From: Diphasiastrum complanatum
Taxonomy: Eukaryota; Streptophyta; Lycopodiopsida; Lycopodiales; Lycopodiaceae
DNA length: 64,000 nt
Reading direction: 5' to 3'
Assembly: GCA_029204225.1 (NCBI GenBank)
Contig: CM055095.1
Location: 40,790,141 to 40,854,140, forward strand
The stretch's first letter is position 1. Each line of letters begins with the position of its first letter. Positions 35,135 to 46,293 of the stretch are shown here, piece by piece. The notes under the pieces were generated by a model. It saw only the letters and a list, made by a program, of their open reading frames with translations. It searched no databases and had not been told where the DNA came from. The translations under genes were made by a program, and so were the position numbers.

Positions 35135-37534
35135 TTGAGTTTAAGATCATGTTTTATTGATAATTACTCTAGATACACCTGGATTGAACTTTTTGATTCC
35201 AAAAGTAAAGTGTTTGAGTCTTTTGTAAAGTTCAAAACCATCGTTGAGAATCAACTTGAAGCAAAAGTAAAAGTATTGAGAAGTGATAATGGTGGAGAGT
35301 ATATCTCCATGAAGATGATAGAGTTTTGTAAATCCAATGGTGTTAAAGAGAACTTACATGTACTTATAGTCCTCAACAAATTGGTATAGCCGAGAGAATG
35401 AATAGAATTCTTTGTGAGTGTGAAAAGGCTTTAAGGCTAGATTCATCTCTACCTAAGTCATTTTGGGGAGAGGCCATTATTTGTGCAACTTATTTATGTA
35501 ATAGATTGCCATATAAGCCCATTGGAGGCATAACATCTTATGAGGCTTATTTGGTAAGAAGCCAAATCTCAAAGATCTTAGAATCTTTGGATATACTTGC
35601 TATGTTTCTCAATCATTAGATACAAGAAAGAAGGATAATCCTACAACCATAAAGGAAATCTTTGTTGGTTATGGTGAATATAGCAAGGGATATAGAGTCT
35701 ATAATCCTATCACTAAAAAGATTTTAGTGAGTAGAGATGTTACATTTGATGAAGCTAACTACTACAAGTTGAATGAAAGTGCTGCTAATCCATCTTATAT
35801 CAAGGATCTTGCAAGATTTGAGGAGGAGCCTACATGTGATAAAGATCTTGAGGATCTACCTCAAGACCCGAGTGCTCCAAGAAGATTTACAAGAAGGAAG
35901 GCCGAGCCATCAAGGCTCACCTATGCTGACAAAGGTGAACAAAGGGAAGATCTTCATTCTCTTACATCTTATACTTTTCTAACATCTATGCTTGATGAGC
36001 CGAGTTGCTTTGAAGATGCTATGGAGTCACAAGAATGGAGGGATGCCATGCAAAAGGAGTATGATGCTCTTATGGATAATCATACATGGAAACTTGTGGA
36101 TCTTCCTCATGGAAGAAGACCACTTGAGTGCAAATGGATCTATAGATTGAAGTACAAACAAGATGGAATCATCAACAAATACAAGGCAAGGCTAGTGGAA
36201 AAGGGGTTCTTGCAAACCAAGGGAGTAGACTTTGATGAAACTTTTGTTCCTGTTGCTAAACTAGTTTCCATAAGGTTGACATTTCTCTTGCTACTTTCAG
36301 TGGGCCTCTATTTCAACTTGATGTGACTAATGCCTTCTAAATGGTTATTTGGAAAAGGAGATCTTCATGAGGCAACCTGAGGCTTCATCAAAGAAGATCA
36401 AGAAGGAAAAGTATCTTTGTTGCTAAGAAGCCTTTATGGGCTTAAGCATGCACCTAGAGCTTGGTACTCTAGGTTGAAACTCTAGAAAAAAATTTGTAAG
36501 TGCTTATGATCCTTCTTTGTTCTTAAGATTTAATGATGGTAAAGTCATCATTCTTATTTTGTATGTAGATGACATTATCCTTAGTGGAAATGATCATGAT
36601 GGTATACAAGAAGTGAAGATAGCATTGTCTAACTTAGTTTAAGATGGTGGATCTTGGTGTTCTTCATTTCATACTAGTAATAGAAGTATCAAGAGGCAAA
36701 GATTTGAGTTTTATTTGTCAATCCAAATATGCTTCTTCTATCTTAGAAAAGTTTGAAATGAAAGATTGTAAAGGAGTAGATACTCCTATGGAGCAAAATG
36801 TGAAAGTCTCTAATGGTGATGATGAAGCAATCTTTGAGGACATCACACTATACAGAAGACTTGTAGGCTCCCTAATCTATCTTACTTTGAATAGACCTGA
36901 TGTAAGTTATAGTGTAGGTAGGCTAAGCCAATCTATGAAAAATCCATTAGTTTGTCATTGGAAAAATGCAAAAAGGGTGTTGAGGTACATCTCGGCCCCC
37001 AAGAACCTTGGCATTTTGTATCATGGATCTAACCTTGCTTTGAGGGCATATTCGGATGTTTTTTTTTTCAGGTGATAAGGTGGATAGGAGGTCCACAAGT
37101 TCTTTTGTTACCTTTCTTTGCAATGGCATAGTGTCTTGGCTTTCCAAAAAGCAAGACACAATTTCTCGATCTTCAACCGAGTCGGAATACAAGGCATTAA
37201 CATCAACAACCAAGGAGATTTTGTGGTTAAAGAGGCTTTTGGTGGAGTTAAAATTCATGGAGGCCGAGGAGCAGCCAATCATATATTGTGACAACCAATC
37301 AAGCCAAGCATTAGCAACCCCCACATTCCATGGAAGGAGCAAGCACATAGAGATTGCTCAACACTTTGTGAGGGAAAAGGGTCAAGCAAAGGAGATCAAG
37401 CTATAGCATGTATCTTCTTTAGATGGCCTTGCTGATCTACTCACTAAAGCCTTGCCAAAGGCTTCATTTATCAAGTAAAGATCAGCCTTCGGAGTTGTAG
37501 ATAGATGTACCATAGATGTATCATTGAGGAGGAG
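35135..37534 (+). pseudogene. Copia pol pseudogene lacking gag and protease
   Basis: After a leader of about 450 bases the reading starts inside integrase: CFIDNYSRYTWIELF, KVLRSDNGGEYIS, RMNRILCE, LPKSFWGEAI and LCNRLPYKP. Gag, protease and the integrase zinc finger are missing. Then follow the linker PSRLTYADKGEQ, reverse transcriptase (EWRDAMQKEYDAL, ECKWIYRLKYKQDG, YKARLVEKGF, DFDETFVPVAK), an intact catalytic YVDD at 36562-36573, RPDVSYSVGRLSQ, VLRYIS and RNase H (RRSTSSFVTFL, TESEYKALTS, YCDNQSSQAL, HIEIAQHFV). Several stops and frameshifts (for example 35387, 35617, 36324, about 36630, 37073) make it non-functional. A purine-rich GAGGAGGAG precedes the 3' LTR at 37535. Confidence 0.85.
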
Positions 37535-38202
37535 TGTTAGATTTTAGCAATTTTCACATGGTTTTAGCAATTTGTTTGACATCTATGTGGATCCACACAT
37601 GTGAGGACCTATCCACACATGTGAAATAACACTTGTAATAATCAGATCTATTGTATTTAGATTTTATTTCAGTCAAATGTCAAATCTCCTAAATTGTAGC
37701 AGTTATCTCCTAGATTGTATGAATCTAGAAGGTCAACACAAACCACCAATGGATGATGTGGCTAATTAGATAGATCTTATCCAAAGTGGATATGGATGAG
37801 TACAATGAGCTGTCCCACATGTGCTGGAAGCATCCTAGAGAGAGATTATGATGATTGTATACTTGATCCATGATGGATCCATTGTGACGTGAATCTTGAG
37901 AAAGATTGATTTTGGAGCTATCATTGTGTTTTCACTCTCTTAAGCTAATTATTTGTGAATGAATGTTTTGTATTTGCTTAGTGAACTTATTTTCTGATAA
38001 TAGGCCATACACCTGCTATACTTCACACACACGAAGCCTTTGGATCATCTTTTTTTATTGTTCTTGCTTGGATTAGTAGAAATTATCAAGTAGATGCTAG
38101 TATTGAATGCTAGTCTTGATATAGATCAAGATCCCAAGCCACCAATCAGTCTTATTGATCATTTGTGGATCAAAATGAGTCCTTAAACTCTGAAATTTGA
38201 CA
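37535..38202 (+). mobile_element. Copia 3' LTR of the 34-kb element
   Basis: Starts TGTTAGATTTTAGC after a polypurine tract and ends TTTGACA. The flanking target duplication is AAAAT (33998-34002 and 38204-38208, with one extra A at 38203). The two palindromes read CACACATGTG (37594-37603, 37614-37623), decayed differently from the 5' copy. Confidence 0.88.
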
Positions 38203-38444
38203 AAAAATTACTAAAATCTAACAAAAATTACCTCCAACAAAATCAAAATCATATACTTTGCAAAGCAAGAAGAAAATGTGAAATCATCATAGAGATAAAG
38301 AATGTAGCTGCGGGATTGGATACTACCCCGATCTGGTCAAAGTTCTGCTGCTACCATTCCAACAAAGGGGGCTTCCAATACACACGAACTAACTAAAGGA
38401 AGGGTAGAAGGTTGTGATCATAGTTTGCAAGTTCTCCTAGCAAC

Positions 38445-38480
38445 GCACCTCCACAGCACACCGGCGTTCTGTGGAGGTGC
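38445..38480. repeat. 12-bp perfect stem-loop
   Basis: GCACCTCCACAG (38445-38456) and CTGTGGAGGTGC (38469-38480) with a 12-nt loop. Function unknown. Confidence 0.85.
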
Positions 38481-38639
38481 ACTGCTTTGAGAATAGTTCT
38501 CAATCTTACACATATGGAATGGGACATAACTGGTGTTGTGGAGATGCGATGTGCTTATAGAGAAGTGCCAGTATTATTACTTTCAGGGATCCTTATTCCT
38601 AGGTCATGTTTTAGATAACGAGAATGAAATATTTATATA

Positions 38640-39331
38640 TTCAAGATGTCCACCATTGGGCCAACTTCTGGTGTTTCTATTGTCAAACAAATGCAAAAGG
38701 GTGGTGAGCTGGAACACTCATGGATATGCTTTGATCACGTCAAAAGAATACGTGGTTGGACAACAATGGCAGCCCATGTCTATGACCCTACGTATGCAAT
38801 TTATTTTTACTTGTTACATTGGCATAAATTTTTTCTACTGAATTGCTAGTGGTCTGAGAACAGAGTATGTTGTGTGAAGTAAACAAAGCTTGCAAACAAT
38901 AGCATTTTGCGAGATGAAGGTGGTGGACACAAAGGCACAAGTTAAGTTTTGGTAAATGCTCAATTATGTGATGCAAAATCATGGGTTGAACTCAATGGAA
39001 TTCATAGGATTTATGGCAGATGAACCTGGTGCAAATTGGACAGACAAATCTATGTTGTCGGAGATCATGTGCCCATGGAGGCTCATGAGAGATCTTGTAT
39101 TTTTCATTTTAAGGACAATTTGAAGAAACATACAGACCAGCGCATCGTACAAGATAAGCAAAGTAAACATATTTCTTTGTGTAAGGATTGGAGATTGGCG
39201 ATTGACAGATGCCAATGCAAAATATAATATAGTGAGGGACTCCTAGCATTCAGGAGCAGCGTACCCCGGTCATATCCTGGCATTCGAGGCATGGTTGTCT
39301 TGGTGGCACACTAGATATTCTCATTGGGACA
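38640..39331 (+). pseudogene. Transposase-like remnant (possibly MULE-related)
   Basis: Three short + frames appear to be one decayed reading: MAAHVYDPTYA (about 38770), GFMADEPGANW (39008-39040) running into VPMEAHERSCIFHFKDNLKK (about 39070-39130), then ISLCKDWRL and, in another frame, AKYNIVRD and WLSWWHTRYSHW (39290-39331). The pattern of an acidic ADE/D motif before a CxFH block and a WxxWW...H block recalls MULE-type plant transposases, where a C-x-F-H pair follows the second catalytic Asp. Frameshifts at about 38850 and 39045 and several stops make it non-functional. The family assignment is from memory of such proteins and is uncertain. Confidence 0.35.
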
Positions 39332-41114
39332 TATATATGTGTTCACAGATTCCACTGAATCTGTAAACATGGTTTTTCTTTGTTCTTTACTTCTTCCTTA
39401 CTGTTCTTTCTTCGTTCTTCTGTTGGTTATGGTTCTTACGGTTCTGGACTTCTTATTATAACGATTATCAGCAAAAGTGTTTCCTCAGACCTCAGCGAGT
39501 ATTCCCCAACCTGTCACTGGGGAGAGGCAGATTCAATTCTCAGCTACATGCATAAACAAGCCATAAACCAGTCCTAGCTCAAGAAGATCAGCGTTCTAGA
39601 TCAGGGAGCAGTTCTACAAACTCATGACCTAATCAGAAACAAACAAGAACTAGATTAAACTACTCAACCAAGAAACAAGAAACAAGATTCCTAAATTCCT
39701 AACAGCATTCTAATAGTCCAAGAATCAAGAAACACCCATTTCTTGATGCTTAGAATGCCCAAGTACAATCAAGAACTGGAATGTAAGGAAATATGCAAGA
39801 TCTACACCACAATTCCAGCCTATTTAGTTTACTTGAATGCTGATTCCTACCTTATTCCATAAACAAGAAATAAATTCTAATCCACAACTAAAAGAAGAGA
39901 GAAAACAAGAACCTAGCTAATCCACAATACAAAGAAAATCAAAGCATGCTCATAGAAACTTCACTCAAGAACATTGCCATGAACAAGGAGCTTAGCAATT
40001 ATCAACAACTCATGGAAGATCTTCTTTATTTACTCAAGAGAACTTGACAATACATTCAAAGCTCCCTCACAAGAGAGGGGGGCCCTTAAATAAGCAAGAA
40101 GGCTACACATGTGGAGCCCAAGTGGCAATTCCACCAAACTAGAAATTACACGTGGATTTTGCCCTTCCACTAAAGGTCACCATCAAAAGGTGGCTCACTC
40201 TAAATTCTTTAAGGGGGGTCTACCTTTATTTACAAAGCCTAAGAAATATGACTAGCTCCTACATGGTCGTTCCTTCTCTAGGATACACCATGTAGGCTCA
40301 CATAAATAATTCACTGTCATCCTAGCTAGTAATTTCTCGGCTCTCGTGCTCGGCTCTTAGCTTCTTCTGCTCTCCTCCTTCTGAGACCTCCTCGTTCATG
40401 GGTGAGATAAATTTTGTGTCTTCAGCTTGGCTCGATATCTGAAAATTCTCTAGAATCCGCTAACAATATGAGTGTGATGATACTCTTATTGAGTAGTAGT
40501 TTGGAGATGTTTTTGCTTGTTTTAAAATAATTGAATCCTTTCTCCTGATGAATGCAACATTGTCTGGCAGGTTGTTGAGGATACAGATATGAAATTTCCA
40601 TTGAGAAATTATCCGATTCCACGCATGGTAGTTGGCTTATTGCCGAGGCCTATTGTTCACAACTATCTCTTTATGAGGCATGTGATGGGGCAAGGGAGAT
40701 AGAAGAACGCGAACGGAGAAGAGAGCAGAAATATTGCGGAACAACTCTCCTGTTCTAATCGGCTGCTAGGTGCAAAAACAGTCTAATAGACAACTTATGC
40801 TAAATGTAATTACAGCTTTAAGTGTTCTAATTGCCCAATAGGATCTTAAAAATTAATTCATACTCTGAAACAAGAGTACAGTCCACCGAAGAGATTAGAG
40901 ATGGTTTGTATGTGGTACTACTGAAATCAGATTCAATGTAAATTATAGTTCTGAAATATATGGAAGAGTAGTATGATAATGCGAGTTCCTTAGGCGTCAA
41001 AGACAGCCATCGTCTGATAAAAAATTGAGGAGTCGTAGACGTCCGTGTTCTGATCAGAGTGAGCAAACAAGCGCGATGAAACAGCAATGAAAGTGCATTC
41101 AATCACAACAAGCA
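39332..41114. other. Unassigned; possible minus-strand LTR-like stretch at about 39600-40450
   Basis: On the minus strand, TTATTTAAGGGCCCCCCTCTC-like sequence (complement of about 40070-40097) looks like a TATA box and transcription start, with a purine-rich region downstream. No TG/CA edges or primer-binding site were found. The rest (40450-41114) shows nothing I recognise. The young copia element begins at 41115. Confidence 0.25.
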
Positions 41115-41769
41115 TGTGAAAATTGTCAACATTTCCTAGCTAGTTTGAGGCCTAAATTGGCTAAAATTGTAAATAGTTTTGGTTCTGGAGTTTCACACGT
41201 GTGAACCAGGCCACAATGTTTTTATTTACTGTATTTTTTCAGTATGATGAAGTGTCAAACTTCATACCCTTCAAAATGAGACCATTTTGATGTATTTTGG
41301 TCATATAAGCCATTTTTAGCTATTTTTCCTATATAGGGAATATCTAGGGTCAAGTACCTTCTAGAGAGAGGAGAGAGAGTCATCTTCCTCATCCATAAAT
41401 AGTAGGGAAGTCGTGGAGAACAGGTTGGAGAAACCTTTTGTATGCTTCATTGAGATCAATAGATCATTGTCATTGTTTCTTCCTCCATTGAGAGCATTGT
41501 TGTGTGTATTGTCTTCAAGCTATTGTGTATGATCTTAGGTGCTTTCCAAAAGTGATAGGCTGATGTATTATGGACTGTATAATGCTATTTTGGGCCGCAC
41601 TTGATGTTTATGGAAGTTTCCATTTGTGATAAATGCTTTTTGATCAAGTTCTTTGCATTCTAGGTAGCATAGAATGTGTTGCCAATTCCTAGCTTATGTA
41701 GTTTGGAGTGCAAGCATTCAAGCCAATGATCTTGGAGTTTAGATCCACTTAGGATCTGTATTTTTAACA
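41115..41769 (+). mobile_element. 5' LTR of the young copia element (655 bp)
   Basis: TGTGAAAATTG...TTTTTAACA, identical to the 3' LTR at 46289-46943 except for one base near the end (AACA against CACA). It is preceded by AAGCA, repeated after the 3' LTR. It contains TTTCACACGTGTGAAC (palindrome 41194-41203), a TATA-like CATAAATAG at about 41394 and a purine-rich AGAGAGAGGAGAGAGAG stretch. R/U5 sequence begins at about 41530. Confidence 0.98.
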
Positions 41770-41781
41770 TGGTATCAGAGC
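41770..41781 (+). other. Copia primer-binding site (tRNA-iMet)
   Basis: TGGTATCAGAGC directly after the 5' LTR. Confidence 0.95.
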
Positions 41782-42941
41782 TGGTTGGCTTCTATTTACA
41801 GTAAGTATTCCATTTTTGGTGATATTTGGATGTTTGATCAAGTTCTAGCATGATTTTGCATTGCTTTGTTGATCAAATCTTACTAACCTTTGTTTTGTGA
41901 GTTGAACTTGTGGATCAAAAGCATATTTCAGGTCTATTGAAGATCAGAGGCTGAAAAGAAACTATTTTGGATCAGATCATAACACCTAATCATTTGTGAT
42001 TGTGAGGCTTGTGCATATTCAATACTAACAATGTTCTTTTCAATCCTATTGTTGACAATCTCCATTCTTGGATGAACACTCTCCTTAAGTGGATGAAACT
42101 TCTCCTTAAGTGGATGACAAATGCTCTTTTGAGTGAGTTGTAATTCTCCTAAAGGCTGAGCAAAGCTCCCATTTGGATGAAAGATCCCCTTTTTTGGGTG
42201 AACATATTGTAAGCTCCATTGTGAAGAGCATATTGTAAAGATTGTCATCAATTTTGGCATAAATTTTGGTGTACTTTGTTGAGCATGTAAGTAACTCTCC
42301 TTATGTAATTTGATTGGAGCATTTGCTGGAAGGTGTTAACCATTATGCAAGTGTGTTTTCAGGTTCTTAAAAGGTTGAGGAACATTCTCATGTGAAGTGA
42401 TCTTAGATCTACATCTAAACACCAAGATTTGACAAGATAGTGAAGCTAGTCTTGTGATTCACTAAGTGTGCTCATTCATTCACCTCTAAATCTTGTATTT
42501 ATCACTTGCTGGAGTTTATAAACTTTTAGAAGTGTGGTTTACATGTGGTTTTACAGGTTGAATCAATATCTTAGTGTGTTGATCATATGTTGATCAAGTT
42601 TGTTCATTACTAGGTAATCTTGGCATCCTAGTTTTGGGTATTTTCTAAGAATGCAAGTAACTCTTCACACCATAACTTGATTTGGTCACTTGCTGGAAAG
42701 TTTGAGAGCTTAAGCAAGAGTGTGTTCAGGTTGGTTTGATTTTGTAATCCATTCTTAGTGTGTGCAAAGTGTTGCATGTGTTTCAATCTTCCTTTCTATG
42801 CTTGGAAACCATCTAGGTTCAAGATAGAAGTGTTTTAGGGTCCTAAATCTTCATAGATCTCTTTATCTATCATTTGTTGAGAGAAAAGTGAGTGCTAAGT
42901 GCTTTAGGACAGAACCTAAAAGTTGAAGAAACATTAGAATC
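41782..42941 (+). other. Long untranslated leader of the young copia element
   Basis: About 1.16 kb separates the primer-binding site from the gag ATG. It contains imperfect direct repeats of CTCCTTAAGTGGATGA (42081-42118) and related GGATGAA words. On the minus strand a 108-codon open frame (41934-42260) spans these repeats; the same frame occurs unchanged in the leader at 62496-62822. The leader is nearly identical to the one at 62344-63365. Confidence 0.8.
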
Positions 42942-45800
42942 ATGGCTTCCAATGGTGGGATCATGCTAGAGTCTAGTGAAAGGTTGAGTTCATCAAACTA
43001 CTCTACTTGGAAAGTGAGGATGGAGTCCTTACTTGAGTTGAATGAACTCATGGACATAGTTGCAGAAATTGAAGAGAGACCTCTCACACTTCAAGAGCAA
43101 CAAAGGTTTGATAAGAAGGCCAAAAGGGCTCTTCATATCATTAAAATGAATGTTACAAATGAACTTCTCAAGGAAGTTGGAAAGTGTCAAAGTGCAAGTG
43201 AGGCATGGAATGCCTTAAAGAAGCTCTTTGAATCAAAGTCCACATCTAGGGTATTGACCCTAAGGAGACAAATATTTTCTAGTAGGCAAAGAGAGGGTGA
43301 AAGTGCTCATGCATTTATCTTGAGAGTTAAGTCCCTAAGTGATGATTTAGCATGCATTGATGAGAACATAAAAGATGGTGAAATAGTCCAAGTTATGTTG
43401 AATGGTTTGCTAAATGAACATGCTAACCTTGTGCAAAGTTTTGCCATTCAAAGAGTCTTGCCAAGTGTGGTTGACTTGCAAGAAATCTTATTGGCTGAAG
43501 AACATAGGTTGCAATCAAAGCTTGATGGTGCATCCTTGCAAGGTGGAGGTGAAGAGGCTTTCTTCACAAAAGGCAAATTCAAGGGCAAAGGTAAAGGCAA
43601 AGGGAAATGGTCCAAAGGTGGTAACTTTGATCATGATGATCACTCTTCCTCTTCCTCTTCTACTAAGAACAATAAGTCAAAGTTCAAGTGCTTTTATTGT
43701 GGGATAAAAGGTCATTTTGCAAATGAATGTTATAAGAAGAAAAGAGAGCAAGGAGAGAGGCAAGGAAATCTTACAATAGATGAGGAAGAACATAACACAT
43801 GTGAATCACTTGTTATGACTTCAAGTTTGTTAGCCAACATAGATGATAATGATCCTTGGTGGATTGATAGTGGAGCCTCATCTCACATGACAAGACATAA
43901 GGAATACTTTACATCCTTATTGTCTTATGAGGGAGAAGGTAACATCATCTACACTGCAAATGATGGTCAATGTGACATCAAAGGCATAGGCACTATTCCT
44001 ATTTCCCTTTCAACAAATAGGAAAGCAAATCTTGAAAATGTTTTGTACATTCCTTCAATCACTAAGAATTTGCTTAGTGTAAGTCAAATGATTGACAAAG
44101 GACTTGATGTGGAGTTCATTGGAGATGCATGTTTGATAAGTAAATGTGGATCCTTGATTGCTCAAGGTAGGAGGCATGGTAAACTTTTCAAGCTTGATGC
44201 ATGTGTGATCTCTAATCATGAAGGATGTATGGCTAGGGAGCAATTGACAAACCAAGAAGTTTGGCACAAGAGGTTGGGCCATCCCAACTTCAAATCTTTG
44301 GAGGTAATGGCAAAGAAAGAGCTTGTTCTTGGTCTCCCTAAAAGTCTTGTTGCAAACAATAGTGTTTGTGAACATTGTGCCTTGTCCAAATCTCATAGAC
44401 TTGCTTATTCTAGATCTACTTCTAGATCTAAAGAAGCTTTTCAACTTGTGCATTCTGATATTCATTCTTCTAGTACAACTAGCAATGGTGGGGCAAAGAT
44501 GTATGCAACTTTCATTGATGACTTTAGTAGGTATACTTGGATCTATCTTCTTAAAAGTAAGGATGAAGTGTTTGCTGCATTTGTCAAGTTCAAGAATGAA
44601 ATGGAAAACCAATTCAATACAAAGATCAAATGCTTAAGATCTGATAATGGAGGGGAATACACCTCAAATAGGTTCAAAGACTTTTGTATAGCACATGGGA
44701 TTAAGAGGGAGATGTCTAGTCCTAGGACTCCACAACAGAATGGAGTGGCCGAGAGGAAGAATAGAACCCTTTGTGAATGTGCCAAGGCAATGAGACTACA
44801 TGCTAATCTTGCTAAGTCTTTTTGGGGGGAAGCTTTAGCATGTGCTAACTATCTATGTAATAGATGGACAAGTGCTTCCTTGGATGGTAAAACTCCTCAT
44901 GAGGTTCTTTATGGTAGAAGGCCGAGTGTCAAGCATTGTAGGATCTTTGGATGTACATGTTTTGTCAATATCACACTTGATGATAGAACTAAAGAAGATC
45001 CTTCATCAAAGAAGGGTGTGTTTGTTGGCTATAGTGAAGTAAGCAAGGCTTACAAAGTGTACATTCCTTCTACAAAGAAAGTTGTCATAAGTAGGGATGT
45101 CATCTTTCATGAAGAGAATGTTTCCAATGTTGTTGATGTTGATGTTGATGTGCCTACTAATCATCATGATGTGCAAGATGTCTTGGATGAAGATGGAGAT
45201 GCCACTCCAAAGCAAACTTCAAGGAAGACTCAAAGGCAAAGGGCTAAGCCATCAAGGCTAACCTATGATGAAAAAGGAAAGCAAGTGGTGGACAACTCTA
45301 ACTTTGCTTTTCTTACCTCTTTTGATGAACCAACTTGTGTAGGTGAAGCAATTCAAAAGAAGGAATGGATCCAAGCCATGGATCATGAGCATCAAGCACT
45401 CATCAAAAGCAACACATGGAGGTTGGTAAAGCTTCCAAAGGACAAGAAGGCAATTGGTTGTAAGTGGATCTTCAAGATCAAGACAAATCAAGATGGATCA
45501 ATCAACAAGTACAAGGCAAGGTTGGTGGCAAAGGGGTATGCTCAAGAATATGGTATTGACTATGATGAGACCTTTGCACCCGTGGCAAAGATGGTAACTA
45601 TTCGAATCCTAATCTCTCTTGCAACTCTTTATGATTGGGATATGTGGCAAATGGATGTTACTAATGCCTTCTTGAATGGTGATCTTGAAGAAGATATTTA
45701 CATGGAGCAACCCGAGGGCTATGTTTCACATGATGAGCCTAATCATGTGTGCTATCTCCAAAAGAGTTTGTATGGGCTAAAGCAAGCACCAAGGAGTTGA
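42942..45800 (+). CDS. Copia Gag-Pol polyprotein, 952 codons, ends inside reverse transcriptase
   Basis: A single open frame encoding a Ty1/copia polyprotein. Gag begins ERLSSSNYSTWKVRMES. The zinc knuckle CFYCGIKGHFANEC is at residues 250-263. Protease DSGAS is at 309. The integrase zinc-finger region starts WHKRLGHPNF, and the catalytic triad is D526 (FIDDFSRYTW), D568 (RSDNGGEY) and E604 (NGVAERKNR), giving the D-x35-E spacing. Reverse transcriptase starts at about residue 805 (EWIQAMDHEHQAL) and reaches YGLKQAPRS, where the frame stops at 45800. The sequence then jumps in another frame straight to RNase H (DSDFAGDQMDRKSTS). About 170 codons are missing, including the catalytic YVDD box. 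The start is chosen because MASNGGIMLE aligns with the start of the 63505 Gag. The element is otherwise undamaged, so Gag, protease and integrase may still be made. Confidence 0.92.
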   Translation: MASNGGIMLESSERLSSSNYSTWKVRMESLLELNELMDIVAEIEERPLTLQEQQRFDKKAKRALHIIKMNVTNELLKEVGKCQSASEAWNALKKLFESKSTSRVLTLRRQIFSSRQREGESAHAFILRVKSLSDDLACIDENIKDGEIVQVMLNGLLNEHANLVQSFAIQRVLPSVVDLQEILLAEEHRLQSKLDGASLQGGGEEAFFTKGKFKGKGKGKGKWSKGGNFDHDDHSSSSSSTKNNKSKFKCFYCGIKGHFANECYKKKREQGERQGNLTIDEEEHNTCESLVMTSSLLANIDDNDPWWIDSGASSHMTRHKEYFTSLLSYEGEGNIIYTANDGQCDIKGIGTIPISLSTNRKANLENVLYIPSITKNLLSVSQMIDKGLDVEFIGDACLISKCGSLIAQGRRHGKLFKLDACVISNHEGCMAREQLTNQEVWHKRLGHPNFKSLEVMAKKELVLGLPKSLVANNSVCEHCALSKSHRLAYSRSTSRSKEAFQLVHSDIHSSSTTSNGGAKMYATFIDDFSRYTWIYLLKSKDEVFAAFVKFKNEMENQFNTKIKCLRSDNGGEYTSNRFKDFCIAHGIKREMSSPRTPQQNGVAERKNRTLCECAKAMRLHANLAKSFWGEALACANYLCNRWTSASLDGKTPHEVLYGRRPSVKHCRIFGCTCFVNITLDDRTKEDPSSKKGVFVGYSEVSKAYKVYIPSTKKVVISRDVIFHEENVSNVVDVDVDVPTNHHDVQDVLDEDGDATPKQTSRKTQRQRAKPSRLTYDEKGKQVVDNSNFAFLTSFDEPTCVGEAIQKKEWIQAMDHEHQALIKSNTWRLVKLPKDKKAIGCKWIFKIKTNQDGSINKYKARLVAKGYAQEYGIDYDETFAPVAKMVTIRILISLATLYDWDMWQMDVTNAFLNGDLEEDIYMEQPEGYVSHDEPNHVCYLQKSLYGLKQAPRS

Positions 45801-46293
45801 TTCAGATTTTGCAGGTGATCAAATGGATAGGAAGTCAACAAGTGCCTTTGCAATCTATCTTGGAGATGGAGTGGTCTCATGGCTATCAAAGAAGCAACCA
45901 ACTATCTCTCTATCTTCCACCGAAGCCGAGTACAAGGCATTAACAACATGCACCAAGGAGATTCTTTGGATCAAGAGGATGTTATTGGATCTTCACTTGC
46001 TGGAACCAGAGAAGACTCCAATCATACTTTGTGATAACCTTTCAGCCCAAAGCTTGGCAAGCAATCCTGTTTTTCATGCAAGGAGCAAGCACATTGAGAT
46101 TGCTCACCATTTTGTGAGAGATCAAGTCATTGCCAAAGAGGTGGAGCTTCAACATGTCTCTTCAAAGGAGTGTGTGGCTGATATCTTCACCAAACCATTG
46201 GGAAAGGACCTATATTTAATGCATAGATCTAATCTTGGAATGTGCTCAAAGACTATGTTGAAACTAGCATCCAATGTTGAAGAGGGAGTGTGA
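45797..46293 (+). pseudogene. RNase H domain of the young copia element, out of frame with gag-pol
   Basis: Reading resumes one frame away from the gag-pol frame just upstream of its stop: DSDFAGDQMDRKSTSAF, LGDGVVSWLSKKQPT, STEAEYKALTTCTKEILW, LCDNLSAQSLAS, FHARSKHIEIAHHFV, HVSSKECVADIFTKPL and MHRSNLGM. This is an intact copia RNase H reaching its normal end. The stop at 46291-46293 lies just inside the 3' LTR. It is separated from translation by the deletion of the reverse transcriptase core. Internal ATG 45823 could start it, but that is unlikely to be used. Confidence 0.85.
46280..46288 (+). other. Polypurine tract
   Basis: AAGAGGGAG, directly before the 3' LTR start TGTGAAAA; the plus-strand primer site for reverse transcription. 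Confidence 0.75.

Noticed and set aside
44055-44612. 185-codon minus-strand frame inside the copia polyprotein
   Set aside because: Shadow frame opposite the integrase coding region; the + frame has all catalytic motifs.
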